64,000 nt of DNA from IMG/VR virus record IMGVR_UViG_3300042923_000601, positions 1 to 64,000 of that record. One strand, given 5' to 3'. A program made the translations under genes and the position numbers. This document shows, in pieces, positions 43,211 through 51,815 of this stretch; position 1 is the first letter of the stretch, and each line of letters begins with the position of its first letter. Source of the DNA: a virus. The notes beneath the pieces were generated by a model, which saw only the letters and a program-made list of their open reading frames with translations, ran no database searches and was not told the origin of the DNA.

Positions 43211-43913
43211 CCCATAAGTGGTACAGATGATACTTCTTTGTAAAGAGTGCGTATGCAACCCGAAGCACCGTCTTACGTTGACGCAGTGGGAACTCCACCG
43301 TTTGGCGAGGACTGAGAACCAATAGCGCATTCGATGTCATTCGAACTTCGATATAGTCAACGTCTCGCCTTACGGTAGGGTCATCTTGTTTAATAAGATA
43401 TGGGAAGTCGGTGTTGATAGCTGGCAGTGAACGAAGTGAATGGTGCAGATACTCCGTGTCCGTCAGATACAAGAAGAACGAAAAGACAGTGGACTTCCCA
43501 AGAAGATTGTTCAAGATATACGAACCAAGGATGTCAAGCTTGGCTATATTGTCCAGTACATCCAAGTACGTTCCTTTAGCAATGATCTCGGATGACTGGT
43601 ACAGAATTTTATCGAATAACGCGAAGCACTCGTGCGTATCGTCACGATACTTACGCAGCATCGTATCGGCATGACGACGAACCTCCGCCTCATAGGTTTC
43701 CTTTGTAGATAGCAGTTCCTTATTGGTAATACGCACGGTCATATGACCTTCCGGCGCTTTGCGTTCCATGCGAGCCAGCGTACGTTTCATATCCGATAGC
43801 TGACGTTCAGCTGCTTCGAGCTTGGTTTCAGTAACTGCCAGTTGAGTAACGAGCCCGTCTTTCTCTCTGGTTGCTTCTGTTGCAACTCTCTTCCATCCAA
43901 AAATACTCGTCAT
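43176..43913 (-). CDS. Hypothetical protein with N-terminal coiled coil (245 aa)
   Basis: Residues 10-55 form a coiled coil (TKLEAAERQLSDMKRTLARM). The C-terminal part is helical and aromatic (VFSFFLYLTDTEYLHHSL). ATG 43913 follows AAAGGGAG. First gene of the operon leading to ThyX. No family recognised; may oligomerise. Confidence 0.7.
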   Translation of the reverse strand: MTSIFGWKRVATEATREKDGLVTQLAVTETKLEAAERQLSDMKRTLARMERKAPEGHMTVRITNKELLSTKETYEAEVRRHADTMLRKYRDDTHECFALFDKILYQSSEIIAKGTYLDVLDNIAKLDILGSYILNNLLGKSTVFSFFLYLTDTEYLHHSLRSLPAINTDFPYLIKQDDPTVRRDVDYIEVRMTSNALLVLSPRQTVEFPLRQRKTVLRVAYALFTKKYHLYHLWDATTSDDTGVI

Positions 43914-43941
43914 AGTAGTAGTCTCCCTTTATTATAGAATA

Positions 43942-43972
43942 AGGTCAGAGGGCTGATTCCCTCTGACCTTTC
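43942..43972 (-). terminator. Hairpin terminator after RNA polymerase gene
   Basis: AAGGTCAGAGGG / CCCTCTGACCTT, followed by ATTCTATAATAAAG on minus. Confidence 0.7.
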
Positions 43973-44014
43973 AGTATCTATTCGTCGTTCCAAAGGTTCA
44001 TAAGAGTATACCTC

Positions 44015-45199
44015 CTACTCGTTGATGAATAGGAGACTGTAGCTTGAAGACTTTGTCTTCTTGTAGGTCAGTGGATTCTTAAGCTGTTGTTTAACCTTCT
44101 CAAACATCAGTCCTGCGATAACAGAACCGCTTAGGATTGCAGCGTCATTCATGCTGACCATCCGGTAGTTAGAAGGTTCCTGTTTAACCGTCCAGTCTGG
44201 GATATCAAGCTCATTATTCTTATCCCGGATCAGGTTACGGATAATCATTTCAATGTGTACCGAAGGCGTCTGGATTCCCCCTTGACGGAAGAGCTTGTTC
44301 AGCACCTTGATGAATTCGTTATAGTCAGTTACACCATCCAGCATCTTCTTACCCTTCTGGATAAACTTCGTAAGCTGCTTGATTGGTTTAGTCAACTCGT
44401 TATTACTAACGCGCAGGAAGAAGAACGGCTCAGTAGCATCAATGTGCTTCAGTTCGATCAGGCATTCCTCTTCATCCGAGTCGATGCTGAAGAACTGACT
44501 GTCACGAAGAAGTCCATACATCTGCTTACTGAGGTATAGGTGCATGCCGGTTTCTTCCCGGATTTCAATCATCTCACCGGTTTTCTTGTCACGGAGCGTA
44601 ACCTTCTCCATGTAATAGTTGTCATATTTATCATAGGCTTCTTCCGACTCCATCTTGATGTCTTGCCGTAACATGACAATCACATACTTGGACTCTTTGA
44701 TCTCAGGGTTGAGCTTAAAGAGCCAGCCGTTTGTGTTGACCAAGATGTTGTAGGTGTCAATGAGCACAACCTTGGCGCTGTTTGTAGCAAGCGCATGTCG
44801 AGCAGATAGCCCCAGCTGCGTCTTTGCTTCATTTGTGTCGATACCTGCGAATTTACCTGCATGCATACCATAGTTTACGTTATAGAGTAAGCCGTAGCAT
44901 ACCTTGCAGATTTTACCGTTCTTCACACCGCAAGTAGCCGGTGATCGGAGTTCCACATTCTTACCAATAAGATGTGTATCCTTGGTGCTGATAACCTTGA
45001 ATTTCTTAGGGCCGACTTTCATAAACCGGCCGTCATAGCTTGTCAGATCAGCCTGCGAGTCAATACGTGTAGAGTACAGATTCACAGTGTCGCAGGAATA
45101 GTGTGGGTCTTCATTAAGCGTCACGTTCTCCGTTGCGAAGTTAATGTGGCGACCAAAGTACCCAGCTTCTGCTACACCCATCTGCATGATACTTGCCTT
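44015..45199 (-). CDS. RNA polymerase beta-prime C-terminal subunit, exon 2
   Basis: Encodes the zinc-binding and trigger-loop side of a multisubunit RNA polymerase. YSCDT followed by SPATCGVKNGKICKVCYG gives four cysteines matching the second zinc site of bacterial RpoC (C814, C888, C895, C898). NEAKTQLGLSARHA matches RpoC's GEPGTQLTMRTFH at the trigger loop, and VHIEMIIRNLIR matches the C-terminal VHIE..VRQML. By itself the frame starts at ATG 45226 with no convincing start, because its first nine codons are intron. Exon 2 supplies about 394 residues. The catalytic DFDGD half is not here. Confidence 0.88.
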   Translation of the reverse strand, partial: KASIMQMGVAEAGYFGRHINFATENVTLNEDPHYSCDTVNLYSTRIDSQADLTSYDGRFMKVGPKKFKVISTKDTHLIGKNVELRSPATCGVKNGKICKVCYGLLYNVNYGMHAGKFAGIDTNEAKTQLGLSARHALATNSAKVVLIDTYNILVNTNGWLFKLNPEIKESKYVIVMLRQDIKMESEEAYDKYDNYYMEKVTLRDKKTGEMIEIREETGMHLYLSKQMYGLLRDSQFFSIDSDEEECLIELKHIDATEPFFFLRVSNNELTKPIKQLTKFIQKGKKMLDGVTDYNEFIKVLNKLFRQGGIQTPSVHIEMIIRNLIRDKNNELDIPDWTVKQEPSNYRMVSMNDAAILSGSVIAGLMFEKVKQQLKNPLTYKKTKSSSYSLLFINE

Positions 45200-46551
45200 C
45201 CTACCTGGTACCTTCACATAGTTCATTACACTATGCAGTTCGCACGGTTTATACGCCGTTGAACTTCTCCGGTTTTTCTCCGGATGTCGAGACTATATCT
45301 TGTCCATAGGGAGACATAAGTCTTCCCCTTAGGACCCTGCCATTTCCATTTAAGAGCATCTCACTCACCCATTTGGGCCGTACGCCTGTTGCCGAATTGC
45401 ACGGCTACTCACTGTTGTCACAGCTTTCGGCTAGTCGTTGAACGTGCTACTATCATATCTTTGCAGATTCACGGAGTGGTTAGTCCCGTTAGTCTACTCC
45501 CCTTAAACTTTTATACAATGAATATATTTCTTCTTTGGTGAAGTATTGGTCTGATATACCTGGCTGAACTCGTTTTCGGTATACATTTTCCACAAAACCT
45601 ATATCAATAGCTAGTCGGCCTGCGATATAGTTATGAGGTCTTCCGGCTACCAAATATCTACAAACTGCATGAACTGTCTCGTCGTCATACTTTCGCTGAC
45701 GTTTGCGGTTTGGTTTGATATTGTATTGATCAGATATTGATTTGTACTTCTTACCAATTGCTATCTCAACCAATAGTGAGAAAAATCGTTTGTTGTCTTT
45801 AACGTTAGATGTGCCAATTATAGCGAGTCCAATCTGACCATAATCCCAATTATCAACTTCCATCATCTTACAGACCTGGTGTACTTGGTCATATGTTAAC
45901 TGGGATTTGATCAAACCATACTCTATGGCATGCATAGTGTTTCTATGAAACGATGCCCATTCCAGATTCTTGTAGTAGTTGTACGTTGAATCACCGCTTA
46001 GATGATTCACTATTGGTAAGTTATCGGGGTTAGGGATAAATGCTAGTGCAACAAGCCGACTGACCATGTAATATGACATGCCATTCGTAGTCCCAACCTC
46101 GCTCAATTTAACAACTACCTTAGGATAACCGGATTTATCAACTTTAGTTTGGAATTTTCTCTCTATACCACGGTCTTTAGAGTATAACCGACCATGGTTT
46201 GATATTAAATAACGTCCACTTATTGCATTGCCGTCTTTGGCGTCATATACCAGAGGACGCCATTCTTCTCTGTCTTTCGGTATCAATCTTAACATGATGT
46301 AATGTCATCCTCTCGTATTAACCTCCATCTCCAACTAGATTCATGATCATAGGGGGATATGATAATACTTCGCTGCTGATAGCACATTTGTTGCAACCCT
46401 TAGACTTACTATCGTCAATAGGTTAGACCTCACCTTGTTTCTGGTTTCCCTCCTGCATCCCGACCAAGGGATTAGGTGTGAGGATTAAGCGCGTCCCAGC
46501 AATTAGACAGGTTATTCAACTGAGCGTTTCCACCCAGAGGGGGCAGTTCTT
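45200..46551 (-). ncRNA. Group I self-splicing intron (1352 nt)
   Basis: The intron interrupts the beta-prime gene between DAVG and KASIMQ. Core elements on minus: R-type GTTCAACGACTA (45432-45443) and S-type ACAAGATATAGTCT (45290-45303), whose GACTA and TAGTC form P7. The 5' exon ends GGGT, which pairs with GCCC just inside the intron and leaves the expected U-G wobble at the splice site; the intron ends in G. This places splice points after 46552 and before 45199 and keeps the frame. An HNH gene lies in a peripheral loop. Exact ends are inferred. Confidence 0.85.
45489..46295 (-). CDS. HNH homing endonuclease with NUMOD4 (268 aa)
   Basis: Intron-encoded endonuclease that should cut intronless copies of the beta-prime gene and drive intron spread. 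The N-terminal NUMOD4 block (EWRPLVYDAKDG...RYLISNHGRLYS) is followed by the HNH core PIVNHLSGDSTYNYYKNLEW and HRNTMHAIEYGL (about 95-130), then DNA-binding helices, including a helix-turn-helix-like YNIKPNRKRQRKYDDETVH. ATG 46295 has AGAGGATG upstream. Its A/T-rich composition differs from the surrounding exons, in keeping with mobility. Confidence 0.9.
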   Translation of the reverse strand: MLRLIPKDREEWRPLVYDAKDGNAISGRYLISNHGRLYSKDRGIERKFQTKVDKSGYPKVVVKLSEVGTTNGMSYYMVSRLVALAFIPNPDNLPIVNHLSGDSTYNYYKNLEWASFHRNTMHAIEYGLIKSQLTYDQVHQVCKMMEVDNWDYGQIGLAIIGTSNVKDNKRFFSLLVEIAIGKKYKSISDQYNIKPNRKRQRKYDDETVHAVCRYLVAGRPHNYIAGRLAIDIGFVENVYRKRVQPGISDQYFTKEEIYSLYKSLRGVD

Positions 46552-47421
46552 ACCCACTGCATCTACATACGCTGACTGAGGAGTGTTCAAACCATCACCC
46601 ATAAGGCTGCTGTTTGTTACATTCGGAATGGTGTCTCCGGACAGTGTCGGTTTAAATCCAACGTTAACGAAGACCTCTTGAGCTTGATGTTTGTTGATTA
46701 CACCTGCACGAATCATTGGTTTGAGCGGGTTGTTATCATCCATTTCATTCAGCAAGATATCAAAGAGCCGATCTGTTTGTCCCCGTAGGAATTGTTCGGC
46801 TTCGTCCACCCGGAATTTATCTGGGTCATCCTCAATATGCGTATTAAGAATATCGTTCACTTCTTTATTGCGACGAGCCATCTTAAGCATATCAAAGATT
46901 GAAATGGAGTTACCGAACAGTGGCCCCATTGCGGTTGCCAGCTTATTCATGAAGACTTGTGTATCGTGATAGATTTCAGATAACCCAGCTGCTGTAAACT
47001 GATCTTTATGGTTATCGGCAAATCGGTCAAAGAACTTCTTATACTCCGCATTCGTAAAGTGTTTCGGTGCAAAGATATCATCCTCTGTAACCGCAATACC
47101 GGTTACGATGTATGGCCGCCACATAATCATATTGAAGACGAAATGCACAAACGGCATTTCGAGTAGTGGACCATCACTGTCAAGCTTATATGCCATTTTA
47201 AGTTGTCCCAAATCTTCCATTGAGATGGACATGTCTTTGCGAGTTTCGGTGATGAGCATATTTACATAAGACTCGTACTCGGAGACCTCTGCAAACTCAT
47301 TGATTACCGGACACAGCTTCATTCCGTTATCTGCTGCGCCATATGCACGTAGTCTACCTTCGATATCCGACAAGCTGTAGTTCCAGCCTGCTAATACCGA
47401 CCCCTTTTTCTTCTTACCCAT
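46552..47421 (-). CDS. RNA polymerase beta-prime C-terminal subunit, exon 1
   Basis: Encodes 290 residues before the intron. The end, GFKPTLSGDTIPNVTNSSLMGDGLNTPQ in outline, matches the RpoC stretch GFKP.PSGEVIP...FRDGLS before the bridge helix. Without splicing the frame reads 11 more codons and stops at 46516. ATG 47421 follows GGGAGGTAACAG. Joined to exon 2 the subunit is about 684 residues, the size expected for the C-terminal beta-prime polypeptide of phiKZ/AR9-type polymerases. The other subunits must lie outside the window. Confidence 0.85.
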
Positions 47422-47537
47422 TCTGTTACCTCCCGTAATAGTAGTCGAAACGAGTGCGCCTAGATGATCAGTTACGATTTATTGTCATCTATGAAGTAGG
47501 TTAATATTGCACTCGGCATGGATATAATATATATCTG
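47422..47537 (-). promoter_or_regulatory. Promoter, stem and leader of the RNA polymerase gene
   Basis: Minus strand: GATATATATTATATCC box, stem CGAGTGC / GCACTCG, then ACTACTATTACGGGAGGTAA. Same architecture as the leaders at 16.3, 27.1 and 27.9 kb. Confidence 0.7.
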
Positions 47538-47567
47538 AAGGATAAGATAGAGACGCCGAAAAGGAAA

Positions 47568-47591
47568 CACCCTTCCAAACCGGAAGGGTGT
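47568..47591 (-). terminator. Hairpin terminator
   Basis: ACACCCTTCC / GGAAGGGTGT, TTTCC after on minus, downstream of the gene ending at 47619. Confidence 0.7.
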
Positions 47592-47618
47592 TCGTATTTG
47601 ACCTAGGAGGGTCGTAAA

Positions 47619-48155
47619 TTAAGCATCCTGCAGCTTCACGCGGCTTGCTTTGATCATTGCAGCCTTTGCTTCCGGGTTTTGAACCAGCTTGAAGCGTTGA
47701 CGGCGAACGATCTGTTCCGCTTTCGCATAGCGGCTGTTCGACCGGATTTGCGTCAGGTATTTCTTCAGGATCATACGTGCCGCAACGACCTTACGGTATG
47801 CCGGGTCACCAGCAGCCTTAGCCATGCGGATTTTCATCAAGTTAATTGCCTTTTGTCTCCGCGCCTCCGGGGACAGTACCACATAAGATTTACTAGCTGC
47901 GTCCTCAGTCAGCAGTTGGTCGCGGATAAACATGGAGCCGTGTTCGGCCAGGAATGCCTGCATCCCGTCAGGACCGATTTCAGCCTCCAGCAATGCCATA
48001 GTGGCCTCCGCCATCAGTTCATCATCAAATTCATCGAAATCAAGGGCGTCATCATCGACGTCTTCGCCTGTGATGTCGTCCTCATAATCGGTGTCAGTCG
48101 CTTCAGCAACGTATGCGCCTTCTTGGATGGCGCGAAGGTGTGCCAATACATCCAT
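47619..48155 (-). CDS. Hypothetical protein with acidic N-half and basic C-half (178 aa)
   Basis: Residues 18-50 are very acidic (DYEDDITGEDVDDDALDFDEFDDE); residues 90-178 are Ala/Lys/Arg-rich helices (RRQKAINLMKIRMAKAAGD, KLVQNPEAKAAMIKASRVK). This charge split resembles scaffold, core or maturation proteins, but there is no sequence match I know. ATG 48155 follows AAAGGAGAAG. Divergent from the plus-strand cluster; the roughly 160-base region between holds the plus-strand promoter box. Confidence 0.7.
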   Translation of the reverse strand: MDVLAHLRAIQEGAYVAEATDTDYEDDITGEDVDDDALDFDEFDDELMAEATMALLEAEIGPDGMQAFLAEHGSMFIRDQLLTEDAASKSYVVLSPEARRQKAINLMKIRMAKAAGDPAYRKVVAARMILKKYLTQIRSNSRYAKAEQIVRRQRFKLVQNPEAKAAMIKASRVKLQDA

Positions 48156-48269
48156 TTTTTACTTCTCCTTTCGCAGTACAAATTTGTTCTTGATTAATAT
48201 GCTGTTGGTTTGTTGAATCTATACTTGCAGGATCGCAGACGAAGTCGTATTCTATTCGACTGAAAACTG

Positions 48270-48286
48270 TATTATATATTATACTA
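48270..48286 (+). promoter_or_regulatory. Promoter box for plus-strand cluster
   Basis: TATTATATATTATACTAATG, the plus-strand copy of the shared box, about 35 bases before the ATG at 48320. Confidence 0.6.
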
Positions 48287-48319
48287 ATGAACTCATACTA
48301 TTAAAGGAGAGATTTATTT

Positions 48320-49117
48320 ATGACAGAAGAACGTCGTTCCATCGTCTTACCTAAAAGCCAAGTGGCTATTATGGTACACACGAAATCTAAGCGGCATTTA
48401 AGATCAACAGACTCTATCCTAAACGCCGGGGCAATTAAGGTGACAGAAGAGCCTATCGGGGTGCTCGGTACAATACCTCACGACCCAGTTTCAGGCATGT
48501 CGGTATTACAAAATATGATAGGAGATGAACGGTTCAATCCCAATCTCGCCAAGTCAGTGCGCATAGCAGTTAAATATATTCGTGATAAATACGGGTTCAT
48601 GCCGCATGATGTCATCATCAAACCGTCTTTTGAAGACGACACACTACTGGTTAAATCGGGTGGTGGATATTTTGACAGTAAACCTGTTAGCTATACAACT
48701 AACAAGACGAAGAAGAGTCCTGACCTTCTGATAGGTACAATCACCATGTCCGCCAACGTTGAGAAGACTATGAACCAATCGGGTGTTACCTATAGAAAAG
48801 GTGAATACCAAGAGATGCTGAAAACTCTTGGTATCCGGTCAACAGCTCCTAGTCTGTTTGTAGCAATGCTGCTACACGAGCTTGGACATGCTTATACGTT
48901 GTATCTATTCTTCAAGGAAGACCTGCAAGAAAACTTTGATATCCTGAACCAGCATGTCAACACCGGACAACGGTTCACATTCTCTGGATTGGCAGCTGAC
49001 GATATTGACCCAATGATGTGGAATTACATCGACTACGATGAAGCTCGGGCTGACTTATTCATGTGGGCTAATATGCGATCGGTATGGAATATCATTTCTG
49101 AGGAGGTTGGGTATTAA
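48320..49117 (+). CDS. HELGH zinc metalloprotease-like protein (265 aa)
   Basis: LLHELGHAYTLYLF gives a zincin motif H186-E187-L-G-H190, and YDEARADLF about 50 residues later offers the third ligand in the ExxxD pattern of gluzincins. The first 180 residues form an N-terminal domain without a signal peptide, so it should act in the cytoplasm or virion. Possible roles are maturation of phage proteins or cleavage of a host target. ATG 48320 follows AAAGGAGAG. Its stop overlaps the next start (TAATG). Confidence 0.8.
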   Translation: MTEERRSIVLPKSQVAIMVHTKSKRHLRSTDSILNAGAIKVTEEPIGVLGTIPHDPVSGMSVLQNMIGDERFNPNLAKSVRIAVKYIRDKYGFMPHDVIIKPSFEDDTLLVKSGGGYFDSKPVSYTTNKTKKSPDLLIGTITMSANVEKTMNQSGVTYRKGEYQEMLKTLGIRSTAPSLFVAMLLHELGHAYTLYLFFKEDLQENFDILNQHVNTGQRFTFSGLAADDIDPMMWNYIDYDEARADLFMWANMRSVWNIISEEVGY

Positions 49118-49752
49118 TGACTATATCTAAACATGAATTTTCTGAGGAAGCTGTAAAAAGAGCGCGTCATATCACGGCACTATCCATGTACGCGATTAAT
49201 TGGCATTACGGCGTGAACGGTACTCCAAATATCGAATCCCGGAGAGAAACGTATTACCGGGATATGATAGTAAAATGGGCGCTTAAATATGGCTACCCAG
49301 AGCTTATCACAGCTGCCCGCACCTTCAATCGCACTAAAAACCGTCGAATCAGGAAGAAGGCATGGAAGTATATTAGACGGGTGCATACTCGGCTGTTGGG
49401 TACTGTGGCTATGGAAGATGCCTTTAAGGTAGATAACCCCAGACGCAGGAGGCGCTTGATTAGGAAAGCATACAAAGCATCACATTTACTTATTATGCGG
49501 AAAATCAAGTTAACTGCGCGGAAACCGTATCATCGCGAGGTACCACTTAATCTCACCGAGGTTGATGCATCTGGCCTGTACCCGAATATCAACCTTACAG
49601 GTGATACACCTGAACCAGTATCTGCTGATCTCAACGACATTGAAGAGTCTGGTGTATACGTCTACGACCGTAACGCTCCAAATGCACCACGGAGTAGCAG
49701 ATATATACTTCAAGTTACACCACAATCAGCTGGGCCGATTACCAATGAGTGA
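49117..49752 (+). CDS. Basic protein (211 aa), coupled to metalloprotease
   Basis: The start overlaps the protease stop, so the two are translationally coupled. Strongly basic middle (FNRTKNRRIRKKAWKYIRRVHTR, NPRRRRRLIRKAYKA), then an acidic C-terminal third (DLNDIEESGVYVYD). No family recognised. Basic helices suggest nucleic-acid binding; it could also be the protease's substrate or partner, which is speculation from gene order. Confidence 0.75.
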   Translation: MTISKHEFSEEAVKRARHITALSMYAINWHYGVNGTPNIESRRETYYRDMIVKWALKYGYPELITAARTFNRTKNRRIRKKAWKYIRRVHTRLLGTVAMEDAFKVDNPRRRRRLIRKAYKASHLLIMRKIKLTARKPYHREVPLNLTEVDASGLYPNINLTGDTPEPVSADLNDIEESGVYVYDRNAPNAPRSSRYILQVTPQSAGPITNE

Positions 49753-50218
49753 TACAGTGGTAGCTGTTGACCAGCCTAATATCTTTACGCTCGCATTCAT
49801 TCTAAACGAAACCGGTCAATACGTACTTCTAACTAGGCCAAAAGCCGAACACCATCCGTTCCAAGGAAAGTTGAATGGGATAGGTGGGAAGGTAAGGGTC
49901 GATGAACGCCCTATTGATGGGGTGGTTCGAGAAGTCGAGGAGGAGACCGGTATTATACTGGGTGCTAATGACCGATTCGAGCAGATTGTCTGTATGCGGT
50001 ACCCTAACGGGAACGAGATGCACGTATACTACATTGTACTAGAGAAGGCGGATGTGTTTCTTGAAGATCGAGAAGCACCCGAAGGTATTCTCAAGTGGTA
50101 TAACGTGCTAGACCCTAATGTCCTCAGTGCCTGTAACCCAGACATTGGAGGACACGGGGATGTCGCATACTTTATCAACTTTTCACGGATTTTATTTATC
50201 AGTAATACCTTAAGATAA
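49745..50218 (+). CDS. Nudix hydrolase (157 aa)
   Basis: Complete Nudix box at residues 48-70: G-x5-E-x7-REUxEExGU, seen as GKVRVDE...VVREVEEETGI. Strand order LAFILNETGQYVLLTRP and a later MHVYYIVLEKAD fit the fold. Substrates of the family are nucleoside diphosphates linked to other groups, including damaged nucleotides, NADH, ADP-ribose or RNA caps; the exact one cannot be read. ATG 49745 overlaps the previous stop, so three genes (protease, basic protein, Nudix) form a coupled operon. A longer frame from 49562 is rejected. Confidence 0.92.
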   Translation: MSDTVVAVDQPNIFTLAFILNETGQYVLLTRPKAEHHPFQGKLNGIGGKVRVDERPIDGVVREVEEETGIILGANDRFEQIVCMRYPNGNEMHVYYIVLEKADVFLEDREAPEGILKWYNVLDPNVLSACNPDIGGHGDVAYFINFSRILFISNTLR

Positions 50219-50232
50219 TAGGAGGATTTGTA

Positions 50233-50760
50233 GTGGAAAATACAATTGTGTTGAACCATGAGTTATTCATGAAAAAATGTGCATCAGCGATGGCAACTGC
50301 AGCCAGTCCGCAAATACAGTTCCTGACCAAATACGCTAGATGGGTATTCCTGCGGGACCAGTATGGTATCGATATCAATGATACCTATTATATGTACGAT
50401 CCGGCAACGTGCACGATATACGCGGATACGAGTTTCCCACTTGTCCAACAGGTGGCCAATGAGTCCGTGCCTATTGAGGTTGTGATGGGCGTTGCATGTG
50501 AGATTATTATTAACCCATGGATAATACCCGAGACATCCGTGACTCACAGCATCGGACCATTTCAAATAAAACGTCCGCGTAAAAAATATACACTTGCAGC
50601 AAACGCAGCAGTCGGCGAATACACTGCACAATATCGTATCATATTCGACACTGATGAATCTGAGTTCAAGGTCGAGTTTCCTGGCGGTATTACACGATAT
50701 GTAGCCAGACTTATCCATGATAGTATCCAGCAAGCTTTGGATGCTGTCCAAACCAAATAG
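50233..50760 (+). CDS. Hypothetical protein (175 aa), GTG start, duplicated
   Basis: GTG 50233 follows AGGAGGATTTGTA. Shares layout with the next gene: MEN start, RYGI.I.D..Y.Y / QYGIDINDTYYMYD, a VVMGVACEIII / IMMGFAFSIIL segment, then IIPxT and SIGPF / TVGPF. Tandem paralogs of unknown function, possibly structural or decoy proteins. Confidence 0.75.
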   Translation: MENTIVLNHELFMKKCASAMATAASPQIQFLTKYARWVFLRDQYGIDINDTYYMYDPATCTIYADTSFPLVQQVANESVPIEVVMGVACEIIINPWIIPETSVTHSIGPFQIKRPRKKYTLAANAAVGEYTAQYRIIFDTDESEFKVEFPGGITRYVARLIHDSIQQALDAVQTK

Positions 50761-50791
50761 CACTACACTTAGATAATAGGAGGAATTCATA

Positions 50792-51355
50792 ATGGAAAAT
50801 AGATTTATTCAAGGTCATAGTAGATTTACAGCTAAAGGTGTACTGGCGTTAGGCCATGTTGCAGAACGCGAAATGCGGTTTCTGGTTGGTCATTCCGACT
50901 GGATGCAGATGGGTGTTCGGTATGGTATCGTGATCAGCGATGTTCTATATACCTACAATACCGACATCCACAGTATCTATGTCGTAGAGGAAATACCACC
51001 ACACGCTACCCAGATCACATTTAAAGATATCCCTAATGATATCATGATGGGATTCGCGTTCAGTATTATTCTTGACCGGGATATTATCCCTGGCACTAAA
51101 CTGGTTAAGACAGTAGGTCCGTTCCCATACAGCGCTAATCTTGCTCCTCACATGAATGAAATCATGGGTGCGATTCCATACACAACAACTGTTGATCGAG
51201 ATGATCACACCTTCATGATTCAACTGAATGATGAGGTCATGGAATATGAGATTGATATACTGAAGCAGGCACTGCTTGCGTGCATCGAGGATGCTGAAAC
51301 GCTTGCCGGTAAGATAGCACCCAAGGGCACGTGGATTAACTTTGAAGTCAAATAA
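50792..51355 (+). CDS. Hypothetical protein (187 aa), paralog of previous gene
   Basis: ATG 50792 follows AGGAGGAATTCATA. Same landmarks as its neighbour (RYGIVISDVLYTY, IMMGFAFSIILD, DIIPGTKLVKTVGPF). Ends just before a strong terminator, which closes the 48.3-51.4 kb transcription unit. Function unknown. Confidence 0.75.
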   Translation: MENRFIQGHSRFTAKGVLALGHVAEREMRFLVGHSDWMQMGVRYGIVISDVLYTYNTDIHSIYVVEEIPPHATQITFKDIPNDIMMGFAFSIILDRDIIPGTKLVKTVGPFPYSANLAPHMNEIMGAIPYTTTVDRDDHTFMIQLNDEVMEYEIDILKQALLACIEDAETLAGKIAPKGTWINFEVK

Positions 51356-51364
51356 CTAAACCTT

Positions 51365-51393
51365 AGAGATTGTCCTATTGTGGGACAATCTCT
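51365..51393 (+). terminator. Rho-independent terminator
   Basis: AGAGATTGTCC / GGACAATCTCT followed by TTATTTTT. Confidence 0.9.
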
Positions 51394-51467
51394 TTATTTT
51401 TACATATCTTTAAATACCCTTTGCTCGACAATCTATTAATCTTACTAATGAAGGAGAGTGTTTAAAG

Positions 51468-51815
51468 ATGTCGTTCAACGCATTGATCATCTTGTATTTC
51501 CTGATGACCAACTTCGGGATTTACTTGCTGGGTATCTTCGAGACTCGGAGGGTGAATATGTATGCAAAGGTACACGGGAAACTTCCGATGCCCACGTATA
51601 TTACCATCACATCAACCGCTCCGTTCGCGTACACAGCTCGCATCACATTGACATTGGGCCGGATTGCAACACAAGTTTTCAAACTGAAGTTCTCACAGAA
51701 GACGAATACGATATTTATGCATCTTACCATGTTTATACTGCTTATCACAACGGGGATGTTTCAATTTGCCTTTGGTTTAATGCGACACTTAGGATGGTTA
51801 GTCAAAAGAATCTAA
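51468..51815 (+). CDS. Membrane protein (115 aa), overlapped by a second frame
   Basis: ATG 51468 is 11 bases after GGAG. Hydrophobic segments near 5-24 and 85-105 with a basic middle; short and membrane-type like the next gene. However, a second frame (GTG 51458 to 51820, 120 aa) covers the same bases and has the more protein-like composition and G-rich first codon positions, but its start sits directly on the ribosome binding site. Which frame is used, or whether both are, cannot be decided by eye. Confidence 0.5.
   Translation: MSFNALIILYFLMTNFGIYLLGIFETRRVNMYAKVHGKLPMPTYITITSTAPFAYTARITLTLGRIATQVFKLKFSQKTNTIFMHLTMFILLITTGMFQFAFGLMRHLGWLVKRI

Noticed and set aside
44015-45226. RNA polymerase fragment as an independent gene starting at ATG 45226
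   Set aside because: There is no ribosome binding site and the first nine codons do not match RpoC. Intron core elements directly precede it, so it is exon 2.
45241-45500. Untranslated stretch beside the RNA polymerase exon as a tRNA or tmRNA
   Set aside because: It is structured but carries group I intron core elements and no tRNA arms or CCA.
49562-50218. Nudix protein with a 61-residue N-terminal extension
   Set aside because: The extension overlaps the basic protein gene. ATG 49745 overlaps the upstream stop and gives a normal Nudix length.
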